A program made the position numbers and the translations under genes. DNA of 50,363 nt from Anaerotignum lactatifermentans DSM 14214 (GTDB taxonomy: Bacteria > Bacillota > Clostridia > Lachnospirales > Anaerotignaceae): assembly GCF_900142265.1 (NCBI RefSeq), contig NZ_FRAH01000019.1:1-50363 (forward strand), in the 5' to 3' direction. Of this stretch, positions 38,762 through 45,701 are shown one piece after another. Within the stretch, counting starts at the first letter, position 1, and the number at the start of each line of letters is the position of its first letter. The notes beneath the pieces are model-generated. The model did no database searches, was not told the DNA's origin, and saw only the letters and a list, made by a program, of their open reading frames with translations.

Positions 38762-39124
38762 TTAAAAGGGACACTTCCGTGTCAATACCGTTTCTTTGTG
38801 GGTGCTGTAAGAAAGGGTTTCTCCCGTGGTAAAAAAGATGACCTCCCTGCCGTCCGGCTTTGTCACTTCCACCTGACTGCCTGCCGCAATGTGATTTTCC
38901 GTAGGGTATAATAATACCCCTTCCCACTGTCCGTAAGCCAATAGTCCCTCAATGTCACTGCCATCGCCTTCTTCCACCAGCCTGCAAGTCATTTCTTTGC
39001 CCTGCACCGCGCTGAAACGGGTCTCCCCCCAAGACGTTTCTTCTTCTGTAAATTCCGTCACACGGCACTTGTCCGTAAAATGGCTTTCCACAGCCCTTTT
39101 CGCTGCCTGCCAGCTTCCTGCCAT
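38762..39124 (-). CDS. Head-tail connector/stopper-like protein
   Basis: The 120-residue protein, rich in beta strands (WEGVLLYPTENHIAAGSQVEVTKPDGREVIFFTTGET), looks like the small head-completion stoppers (XkdH/gp16-like). The ATG at 39124 is chosen because GGGGGGG stands 5 nt upstream; a GTG at 39148 overlaps the previous gene. It lies between the gp6/gp15-like connector and the terminator-like gene. Confidence 0.65.
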   Translation of the reverse strand: MAGSWQAAKRAVESHFTDKCRVTEFTEEETSWGETRFSAVQGKEMTCRLVEEGDGSDIEGLLAYGQWEGVLLYPTENHIAAGSQVEVTKPDGREVIFFTTGETLSYSTHKETVLTRKCPF

Positions 39125-39141
39125 GGTATCCCCCCCTTTTC

Positions 39142-39462
39142 TCACCACTGCATCTTTCGAAAACGGTTCAATTCCTCCTGATAATGCAGCAAAAATGCCC
39201 CTGCCGTATCTGCTCCGTCTGCAAATGTCACAGAAACCTTTCCTTCTGTGATTTCCTTGATGTCGCCTTCCTGCAAACCGCCTTTGTCATAGATTTCCAA
39301 TCCGATACAAACACAAACATGTTCCAATTCCGCTGGAACTTCCTCCAGATTGCAGTAAGCCTGCACCATTTCCATACTTCTCTCTGCCGCAAAGGCAAGG
39401 GCGGCATCTTCCGCCCCCACCTGCCGCAGTTCTGCCATTTTTGCCAAAATTGCTTCTTTCAT
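39142..39462 (-). CDS. Head-tail connector, gp6/gp15-like
   Basis: The 106-residue product is mostly helical with the layout of gp6-like adaptors that bind the portal: a first helix ILAKMAELRQVGAEDAALAFAAERSMEMVQAYCN, then LEHVCVCIGLEIYDKG. It follows the capsid gene by 13 nt. The assignment rests on position and helix pattern. Confidence 0.7.
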   Translation of the reverse strand: MKEAILAKMAELRQVGAEDAALAFAAERSMEMVQAYCNLEEVPAELEHVCVCIGLEIYDKGGLQEGDIKEITEGKVSVTFADGADTAGAFLLHYQEELNRFRKMQW

Positions 39463-39475
39463 GGCTCCACCGCCT

Positions 39476-40399
39476 TTATTCGGCGCTGTTTACGCTGACC
39501 AGCACGCCTTCCATGCCATTGTCTGTAATCCACAGATCGTGGTATTTTCTGTAGTCGATTTTCCATGCATTTGCGTTCTGGTTTGTCATGGGGTCAAAAA
39601 TACGTGTCACATCTGTTTTGGAAACGGCAATGGGTGCCTGTCTTACGGCAATAATCCAGTTAATGTCTTTTGCATCTGCCGCTGCCACAAAACCGCCTGT
39701 TTCCTTACTTTCGGAAACGCCGTCGTAAAAATCATATTTTGTTTTGAATCTGGCAGAAGGCACACGGATAATAGGGCAGCCGTCGATTTCCTTCACCTTC
39801 AGTGTCATATTGCCCTGGGTAAATTCGCCGCTGTCAATGACGTTGTTGCCGCCCTTCGCCAAATCCAGCATACCAGCCACCTTTGCGGACATAGTCACAA
39901 CAATTTCTGCGCCATCACCCACTTTGTCACGAATTTCTGTCATATCATTCAGCAGTGTTTCCAGAATGGTATCCGCCGCAGGTGTGTAATCTTTTTTCTT
40001 GCTCTTTGTTTCTGCCAGCTGTGCAATGGTGCTGTAGCGGTAAGCGTCAATTTCGGGAATGACCTTTGTTCTCTGGAATTCCCCCATGACATTGCCTGCC
40101 ACTGCCGCGAAGTTGGTTTCGTCCACATCCATGGCGTCCACCTGAAAAGCACGACCTCTATCCTGTGTCAGTTTCTTTGTTTCGTAGTTGACGGTCACAC
40201 TGCCTGTTGCAAAGCCTTTGTCCCTGTCATAATTTCCCAGACCGCTCAGCTCCATTTTGGGAATCTTCACTTCCGCACCGCCGCTGTACTGCACCTGTCC
40301 GGCGTTGTCCTCCATCCAGCCGCTGGTGGCACATTCCACCATCTGACTGTCCAGTTCCTGCATAAATACTGCTGCATATTCCATTGTGTTGATGCTCAT
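39476..40399 (-). CDS. Major capsid protein
   Basis: The 307-residue product follows the scaffold gene and precedes the connectors, the usual place of the HK97-fold capsid. Parts such as NTMEYAAVFMQELDSQMVECATSG at the start, VKIPKMELSGLGNYDRDKGF, and the later PIIRVPSARFKTKYDFYDGV fit the SPP1/gp20-scaffold type capsid subfamily. No capsid protease gene is present, so maturation is likely cleavage-free with the separate scaffold. Length is normal. Confidence 0.88.
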   Translation of the reverse strand: MSINTMEYAAVFMQELDSQMVECATSGWMEDNAGQVQYSGGAEVKIPKMELSGLGNYDRDKGFATGSVTVNYETKKLTQDRGRAFQVDAMDVDETNFAAVAGNVMGEFQRTKVIPEIDAYRYSTIAQLAETKSKKKDYTPAADTILETLLNDMTEIRDKVGDGAEIVVTMSAKVAGMLDLAKGGNNVIDSGEFTQGNMTLKVKEIDGCPIIRVPSARFKTKYDFYDGVSESKETGGFVAAADAKDINWIIAVRQAPIAVSKTDVTRIFDPMTNQNANAWKIDYRKYHDLWITDNGMEGVLVSVNSAE

Positions 40400-40411
40400 A
40401 TTCTCTCCCCC

Positions 40412-40852
40412 TTATCTTCTCAGCGCTTTTCTGAATGTCTGCGCAATCTCGTTTTCCTTTGTTGTTTTCTTTTTGTTATAAGCCGCCTGAAAACCGGTGC
40501 CTTTTGTCTTTTCCTCTTTTTCGTTAAACAGATAAGGCGCTTCGGCTTTCACCGCTTCCAGATCCAGCCCTTCCAGTTCCCCTTTTTCGTTCATTGTCAC
40601 TTCATCTGCGTCAATGAGTGCCAGAATGGCTTTGGCATTCTTGCCGCCGGCTTCCAAAATGGCTTTTTCCATAGCCGCGATTTTTTTCGCGTTCTGCAGG
40701 GCTTCTTCTGCCAGTGTTTTTTCTCTTTCCAGTGCCGCACTTTTTTCTGTCAGCAGTCTGTTTCTTTCTTCCAGCGCCAGCAGAAACTGTTCCACCTTTT
40801 CCGCTGTTTCCGGGCTCTGAATCCCCAATCTCTGCATCAATTCCTGTGTCAT
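40412..40852 (-). CDS. Capsid scaffolding protein (gp20/DUF4355-like)
   Basis: The 146-residue product is charged and coiled-coil (EERNRLLTEKSAALEREKTLAEEALQNAKKIAAMEKAI), with a conserved tail ending KENEIAQTFRKALRR. This is typical of scaffolds in SPP1-like head modules, where the basic C terminus binds the coat. It overlaps the portal stop by 4 nt and precedes the capsid by 12 nt. Confidence 0.85.
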   Translation of the reverse strand: MTQELMQRLGIQSPETAEKVEQFLLALEERNRLLTEKSAALEREKTLAEEALQNAKKIAAMEKAILEAGGKNAKAILALIDADEVTMNEKGELEGLDLEAVKAEAPYLFNEKEEKTKGTGFQAAYNKKKTTKENEIAQTFRKALRR

Positions 40853-42297
40853 GTTGTTTCCTCCTTCTTGCTTCTTTCTCTCTTCAACTGTTCCATTTCG
40901 CTGTTCACATCCTCCACAAAAGGATGTTTGCCCAGCAGTGTCTTTTCACTGACAAGTCCTTGGGACTCTCGAATCATCTGTACGGTCTCCAGATCATCCG
41001 TAATGCCGCTGGTGTTCAGCTGTACCTGAATTTTCCGCCAGTCCCTTTGCCCGCCATCTCTGCGGTTCCAGTCCTCCGTAGCAAATCGCAGCACTTCTTT
41101 CACCGCCCTGCGAATCTCTGGCATCACGCCGTTGATTTTCAAATAAAACATAGCATACTGAAACTGCAACGCCACACCACTGGGCGCTTTCCCCCAGTCT
41201 TCGCTGTCCGTGTCTACGCCCATGCCAAAATGAAAAATATCCTTCCGCAGCATCTTCATCCAGCTCATGCGGCTTTCCACAGGCAGTTCCACCTGCTTTG
41301 CCTCCACATGTCCGCTGCTATCGCTGATCTGCACTGCCTTGTTGATCTGCAATTTCTTTGCCATAGCGCCTGCCGCTTCGCCGCCATATCCTTGAATGAC
41401 CCAGTATAAATCCACCAAGTCCAGCAGATTGTTGGTTCCTTCGCTGCTCAGCAAATCGTAAGCATCCACCAGCCCTTTGATGAGCTCCAAATCCGTGGTT
41501 TCCTCGCCGTTGTTTTGCAAAGGAATAAAAGGCAGCCGCCCCCAGTTGTGTGCAATCCGTTCCACTTCCTCGCCGTTTTCCTCTTTTGTCACCAGCCAGT
41601 GAGGCACCTGTTTTTTCTGTAAAAATTCCCCCTGACTGTTTTCAGAAAAATAGGTCACATCGTCTTTTGTCCACCATTCCACCTGCCTGCGGAGATGTTC
41701 TTTCCCATCCTCCAACACTTTGATGTCGTAGTATCGAATGACGTCGGTCATTTCCTCCTGATGTACCGCGTCATAGCAAACAATGAGTTCTTCCGCCGGC
41801 ACAATGCAGGTGCAGAACTCTCCATCCTCGTTGTAATACACATGGAGATATTCCACCCCTTTGTTTGCCGCGCCCACTACCCAGCGATGCAGCAGCCGAT
41901 TGAACCCCGCATCACAAAATGCCGCCAGTTCTCCTTCGTATTCACTTTTTTCCTCACCTTTCACCATGATGGTAGGCTCTCTCCCCACCAAGTACGCCGC
42001 TTTCTGGGCTACCAGCGTATGGTGAAAAGGATTCACATTGTGGTGATTGCTGCGGTTGGGATTAAAAAATGGTTTCAATTCCTCTGCGCCATTTTTCGTT
42101 TCCGAAATGGTCGTCCTGCGAAAATCTTTCCGTAAAATATCATGGTCGCAGCGGTAATATCTCTCTCCCTCCCGCATTTTTCGTTTTTGTTCGCTCTGAC
42201 TGTCCTCCCGCAGAATCTCCTGTAAAATCCTGCTTTGACTGAGCCTGCCTTCCGCCGTCAGTCTGGCTTTGAGCAAATCCATTTCCGATAAATACAT
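40849..42297 (-). CDS. Portal protein (SPP1 gp6-like)
   Basis: The 482-residue protein forms the dodecameric DNA gate of the head. Family parts seen include GERYYRCDHDILRK, NHHNVNPFHHTLVAQKAAYLVGREP, a central NNGEETTDLELIKGLVDAYDLLSSEGTNNL and YAMFYLKINGVMPEIRRAVKEVL. The start at 42297 (MYLSEMDLL) has AAAGGAG 5 nt upstream; an in-frame start at 42366 lacks a site. A 189-nt gap without a convincing gene separates it from the large terminase. No minor head (MuF) gene follows. Confidence 0.92.
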   Translation of the reverse strand: MYLSEMDLLKARLTAEGRLSQSRILQEILREDSQSEQKRKMREGERYYRCDHDILRKDFRRTTISETKNGAEELKPFFNPNRSNHHNVNPFHHTLVAQKAAYLVGREPTIMVKGEEKSEYEGELAAFCDAGFNRLLHRWVVGAANKGVEYLHVYYNEDGEFCTCIVPAEELIVCYDAVHQEEMTDVIRYYDIKVLEDGKEHLRRQVEWWTKDDVTYFSENSQGEFLQKKQVPHWLVTKEENGEEVERIAHNWGRLPFIPLQNNGEETTDLELIKGLVDAYDLLSSEGTNNLLDLVDLYWVIQGYGGEAAGAMAKKLQINKAVQISDSSGHVEAKQVELPVESRMSWMKMLRKDIFHFGMGVDTDSEDWGKAPSGVALQFQYAMFYLKINGVMPEIRRAVKEVLRFATEDWNRRDGGQRDWRKIQVQLNTSGITDDLETVQMIRESQGLVSEKTLLGKHPFVEDVNSEMEQLKRERSKKEETT

Positions 42298-42486
42298 GCT
42301 TTCTCCTTTCTGCCAAAATGCTTCTATCAAAAACCGCCTGCTCTCCTTTTTCAATTCCTTTCTCAAATTTCAACAGACGATTTCTCCCTGAAAAACCCTT
42401 TGGCAAAATTTCTTTTTCTCTTCTACCTCTAAAATTCCCCTTCCTATGCCGCCCTATCTGCTCACATTTCCAACATCCTCTTATCT
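42298..42486. other. Gap of 189 nt between terminase and portal genes, no convincing gene
   Basis: A minus-strand frame from 42493 crosses the gap but continues far into the portal gene, is strongly basic and has no ribosome-binding site. In an operon where most genes touch or overlap, this gap may mark a lost gene. Confidence 0.4.
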
Positions 42487-43731
42487 TTACCAAATCCGCA
42501 CCGGTCGCATATCTCTCTCCCGACTGTACCTTACCGCGTCTATGGCATGATTGTTCCTGTCCGGAAAATAAGCCTTCCAGCCCCCATTCCCATCGCTTTC
42601 CAGCTCATATTCCGTAAATTCCTTCGCCGTCATAGGACACCGCTTCGGGTCAATGACAATTTCCTCCAAATCCTGCAACCACTTCATGCCATAAACCACA
42701 CTGTCAGGACCTTTTTTCGCTCCCATGGCAGAAATGCCATATTCCTGCAATTCCGCAATGGACTTCGGCTCTGCACTGTCGCAAACCACCAACTCATTTC
42801 CTTTATTTTCTTTCTGGATCTCTGCCGCCAGCAGTCGATTGCTCATGCCAACCTTATGCAATTCAAAGAAAATATACAGCCGCCGTCTGGTACTGTCATA
42901 ATGGTTCACAGTATAGTGCAAGGGGTCTACGGCATATCCCCAGTCCAAGCCCCTTGCCACATGGTCAAAGGTTCTGATTTCTTCTTCTGTGATTTGCCGT
43001 AAAACGATATTGTGGAATACCTCGCCACCGCATCCGACCGCTTCCCCCAGATATTCATGTCGGTAGCTTTCGTTGTGCCGCTTTTCCATATAAGCCGCTT
43101 CCAGAAAAAACTGCTCTCCCAGCCATTCCTTGGGCATGGTCTGATAGGTGCTGTGATGTACCAGCTTGTCCTCTCGTTCTTCTGCTGCTTCCCCATTAAC
43201 CCAGCTTTGGAGGCTTCTGGGCGGATTAAAGGAGTAAAACACCACAAAATCCTCTCCACCTCGCATCAGGCTCTGGTTAATGGTACGAATTTCCCCCATT
43301 CCCGAAAATTCGTCCACTTCCTCATACCAGATGTATTTCACATATCCTTCCCGAAACTTGGCGGACTTGATTTTTCTGGGCTTGTCTGCCCCTTTAAAAA
43401 TGATTTTCTGTCCGGTCTTTTTGTAAACCATTTCCATAGGGGACAGCTTGCTTTCCCATTGATCTTCCACCCCCAGACTGCGGATCGCCCACCAGAGCTG
43501 TTCAAAAACGCTGTCCTTTAGGTTTACCGCCACCTTTCGCAGCACCACCGCGTGGGCTTTCGGGTCAGCCATCATCCCCAATATGATTTCCAGCGAAACA
43601 AAAGAAGATTTCCCACTGCCCCTGCCGCCTTTTAGCCAGTAATGCACATGCCTGTGGGCTGCAATGTCCCGATGCACCTCGTAAAACGCCGGTCCAATGA
43701 GAGAAGAAAGGAATATTTTTTTCTCTTTCAC
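42487..43731 (-). CDS. Terminase large subunit, ATPase and nuclease
   Basis: The 414-residue motor packages DNA into the head. Walker A is GGRGSGKS (35-42) and Walker B IWYEEVDE (134-141). The C-terminal RNase H-like nuclease keeps acidic motifs in GLDWGYAVDP, VVCDSAEPKSI and NNHAIDAVRYS. All key motifs are intact, so packaging of DNA is plausible, unlike in tailocins, which lose this gene. The start overlaps the small-subunit stop by 4 nt. Confidence 0.95.
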   Translation of the reverse strand: MKEKKIFLSSLIGPAFYEVHRDIAAHRHVHYWLKGGRGSGKSSFVSLEIILGMMADPKAHAVVLRKVAVNLKDSVFEQLWWAIRSLGVEDQWESKLSPMEMVYKKTGQKIIFKGADKPRKIKSAKFREGYVKYIWYEEVDEFSGMGEIRTINQSLMRGGEDFVVFYSFNPPRSLQSWVNGEAAEEREDKLVHHSTYQTMPKEWLGEQFFLEAAYMEKRHNESYRHEYLGEAVGCGGEVFHNIVLRQITEEEIRTFDHVARGLDWGYAVDPLHYTVNHYDSTRRRLYIFFELHKVGMSNRLLAAEIQKENKGNELVVCDSAEPKSIAELQEYGISAMGAKKGPDSVVYGMKWLQDLEEIVIDPKRCPMTAKEFTEYELESDGNGGWKAYFPDRNNHAIDAVRYSRERDMRPVRIW

Positions 43732-44120
43732 CCTTCTTCCCTCCCAATGTCATCGATGATGATGACTCGGCTGTTTTCCGTTTCCTCTTTCGCAAAAGCC
43801 CCGTTCCGCCTGCCCAGCAGTTCCGCCGCACGCATACGGGTCTTAATGTCCGTTTCTTCACTGCCCCGCATGGTTTCCGTCAGAAAAGCCAGTATCTCAT
43901 CCCCCGGTGCAATTTTCCCTTCCTGTTTTTTCTGACTGGAAGGTATCACTTCCTTTTCCATTTCTGCCAGAAAAGCCCGAATTTTCTCTTTTTGCAATAG
44001 CTGTTTTCCGTAACTTCCGCTTGCATATCCCGCCGCTTTTGCCGCTTCTGCCGCTGTCATGCCCCCTGCATATGCCCTGCAAAAGTCTTTTTCCTTCTCA
44101 CTCAATGTTTCATGGGACAT
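43728..44120 (-). CDS. Terminase small subunit, XtmA-like
   Basis: The 130-residue protein starts MSHETLSEKEKDFCRAYAGG and has TAAEAAKAAGYASGSYGKQLL, the helix-turn-helix end that binds DNA in small terminases. The start at 44120 has AGGAGG 6 nt upstream; an in-frame start at 44192 would add an unrelated N terminus. It is translationally coupled to the large subunit. Confidence 0.88.
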   Translation of the reverse strand: MSHETLSEKEKDFCRAYAGGMTAAEAAKAAGYASGSYGKQLLQKEKIRAFLAEMEKEVIPSSQKKQEGKIAPGDEILAFLTETMRGSEETDIKTRMRAAELLGRRNGAFAKEETENSRVIIIDDIGREEG

Positions 44121-44203
44121 CTCCTCCCTCCTTTGCTTCTTTTGTCGGCCGCAAACAAATCCTATCACACCAAAACTCTCAAAAAGTCCCAACTTCCTAT
44201 CTG

Positions 44204-44707
44204 TTAATTTTTTTCACGTTTATCACAAAAAAATCCGTCCGATTCCAACTTATCCGCCAATTCCGTTAATATCCTGTCATGAATGCGAAAACAAGTAGAC
44301 CGCCCCATATTCAGCTTCAAAGCAATGTAATCATATCCATATCCCTTTTGATACCGCAAAAACAGCAGCTCCTGTTCCTCCTTAGACAACAGTGCCACCA
44401 TACCATCAATCTTTCTTTTTTCTGTGAGTTTTCGTTCAATTTCCTCCTGCAAAACAGCAATGTTGTGGTCATAGGCTTCCTCAATCAAAGAAAATCCCTT
44501 TTCCATGCTCCTGCTTTTCACCTCTGCCGCCAACCCTTCACATTCTGCTTTCAGCCGTAAAATTTTTCGGATTTCTTCTTGTTTCCTTCCGCATTGGTCT
44601 AAACTTGCTCCCCATTCCAAAAGCATCCGCTTCACCTTTCCTCTGGTGCTTTCGGCTTCTTTCTGCAAATACGCATGCATTTTGGATACATCTTCCTTCT
44701 TCCCCAT
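44204..44707 (-). CDS. Sigma-region-4-like activator of the structural operon
   Basis: The 167-residue protein has a long charged helical part (about 1-110) and a C-terminal helix-turn-helix, ALLSKEEQELLFLRYQKGYG ... ALKLNMGRSTCFRIHDRIL, similar to sigma-70 region 4 and to RinA/ArpU-like phage late activators. PBSX uses a comparable factor, Xpf, to switch on its late operon, which this gene precedes by 83 nt. The ATG at 44707 or a GTG at 44737 may be the start; neither has a strong ribosome-binding site, hinting at low basal translation. The role is inferred. Confidence 0.7.
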   Translation of the reverse strand: MGKKEDVSKMHAYLQKEAESTRGKVKRMLLEWGASLDQCGRKQEEIRKILRLKAECEGLAAEVKSRSMEKGFSLIEEAYDHNIAVLQEEIERKLTEKRKIDGMVALLSKEEQELLFLRYQKGYGYDYIALKLNMGRSTCFRIHDRILTELADKLESDGFFCDKREKN

Positions 44708-44784
44708 AAACACCCAGCTTTCGTTAATTATTTTCACATAAACTGTAGAAAATCGTGATTCTTCTGCTTTATTTTCTGTAAATC

Positions 44785-44812
44785 ACTATATTTAATCGAC
44801 AATTCTCGACAA
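44785..44812 (-). promoter_or_regulatory. Promoter of the activator gene
   Basis: On the minus strand TTGTCG (44812-44807) and TATAGT (44790-44785) are 16 nt apart. The direct repeat TCGACAATTC/TCGACAAAAT overlaps the -35 region. Confidence 0.55.
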
Positions 44813-44891
44813 AATTCTGCAATAGTATTCACATTACGAAAAGTAACAATGTTTTTCATCACGATTTGGCTATGTTTTTATCATCATATCA

Positions 44892-44905
44892 CGAACATCT
44901 GTTCA
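44892..44905. promoter_or_regulatory. LexA-type SOS box / candidate operator
   Basis: CGAACATCTGTTCA contains GAAC, 4 nt, GTTC, which fits the Gram-positive LexA (DinR) consensus. It lies 25 nt before the repressor's -35 box and between the two divergent promoters. ATCACGA words at 44888-44894 and 44858-44864, and the inverted TCGTGAT at 44753-44759, may be further operator half-sites. Confidence 0.65.
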
Positions 44906-44929
44906 TGTCAACTTTTTTCACAAATTCCG

Positions 44930-44958
44930 TTGTCTTTTTTTCTTTCTTCTGTTATACT
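44930..44958 (+). promoter_or_regulatory. Promoter of the S24 repressor gene
   Basis: TTGTCT (44930-44935), a 17-nt spacer and TATACT (44953-44958), followed by AGGAGG before the ATG at 44987. Confidence 0.75.
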
Positions 44959-44986
44959 GAACGAAAATATATAGGAGGTTTTGTAT

Positions 44987-45619
44987 ATGTTTCAAAAAGT
45001 GAAATTCAAAGAACAGTTGCAAAAACTCATAGGCAATTCCACCACCACCGAATTTTCTGAGCGTACAGGCTTTAACCGCACATATCTGTCCAAATACCTG
45101 AACCTGCGTCTGGATCGTCCTCCTTCTCCTGATCTGCTTCGTGCCATTGCCGGTCCTCAGGTATCTTATGAAGAATTGATGGTATCCTGTGGTTATCTGC
45201 CAGCGGAAAGCTTCTCTTTGCGTCATTCTGTGCGGATTCCCATTTTGGGTGCCGTTCATGCGGGCATGCCAGCCCTTGCCGTGGAAAATATCGAAGGCTA
45301 TGAAACTGTAGACGCTTCGGAAGTTTCAGCCTGCCATGAATATTTCTATCTTCGTGTCCAAGGGGATAGTATGATCAATGCTCGTATCTATCCCAACGAC
45401 CTTGTTTTTGTCCGCAAACAGGATGATGTGGAATCCGGCGACATTGCCGTTGTCATCATCGACAACGAAACAGCCACCCTCAAACGTGTGCTGAAAAAAG
45501 ATGGTCTGCTGATTCTGCAAGCAGAAAATCCCGCATATGCGCCCATGGTTTTTACGCCTGCTGAACTGCCCCGCCTGCACATCATCGGTAAGGTGCTCCA
45601 TGTAAAATTCAAGCTGTAA
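44987..45619 (+). CDS. CI/LexA-like repressor with S24 autoprotease domain
   Basis: The 210-residue protein has an N-terminal helix-turn-helix (STTTEFSERTGFNRTYLSKYL, about 18-38) and a C-terminal S24 domain. The Ala-Gly scissile bond is visible in GAVHAGMP (A92-G93). The catalytic Ser is in GDSMI (S128) and the Lys in ATLKRV (K166). Such repressors cleave themselves on RecA filaments after DNA damage. The ATG at 44987 has AGGAGG 8 nt upstream. It is divergent from the activator and structural operon, and so is the likely switch of the element. Confidence 0.92.
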   Translation: MFQKVKFKEQLQKLIGNSTTTEFSERTGFNRTYLSKYLNLRLDRPPSPDLLRAIAGPQVSYEELMVSCGYLPAESFSLRHSVRIPILGAVHAGMPALAVENIEGYETVDASEVSACHEYFYLRVQGDSMINARIYPNDLVFVRKQDDVESGDIAVVIIDNETATLKRVLKKDGLLILQAENPAYAPMVFTPAELPRLHIIGKVLHVKFKL

Positions 45620-45640
45620 TTTGTCTATTTCCAAAGGCAC

Positions 45641-45683
45641 AAAAAACCAGAAATTCAATTCTTTTCTGAATTTCTGGTTTTTC
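45641..45683. terminator. Bidirectional terminator after the repressor gene
   Basis: AAAACCAGAAATTCA and TGAATTTCTGGTTTT form a perfect 15-bp stem with T or A runs on both sides, so it can serve the repressor and the converging LysM gene. Confidence 0.85.
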
Positions 45684-45701
45684 TCGTGTTTTTTTCACAT
45701 T

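Larger units (their letters stand above)
30804..45619. mobile_element. Compact PBSX-like (contractile) prophage-derived element
   Basis: One minus-strand operon of about 13.9 kb runs from a sigma-like activator through terminase, head, connector, sheath, tube and baseplate genes to xkdU. A divergent plus-strand S24 repressor stands at its head. No integrase, recombinase, replication, holin, endolysin, tail fibre or capsid protease gene is present, and no flanking direct repeats are evident. Most coding frames look open and tightly packed, which suggests maintained function rather than decay. It probably represents a domesticated particle, gene-transfer-agent-like or PBSX-like. Confidence 0.85.

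Noticed and set aside
42140-42493. Minus-strand frame bridging terminase and portal genes
   Set aside because: It overlaps the portal gene by 158 nt in another frame, lacks a ribosome-binding site and has a basic, low-information sequence.
30774-45700. Attachment-site repeats flanking the phage-like element
   Set aside because: I compared the ends by eye and found no direct repeat beyond chance; no tRNA or tmRNA gene abuts the element. A computed repeat search between 30570-30800 and 45620-45700 would decide.
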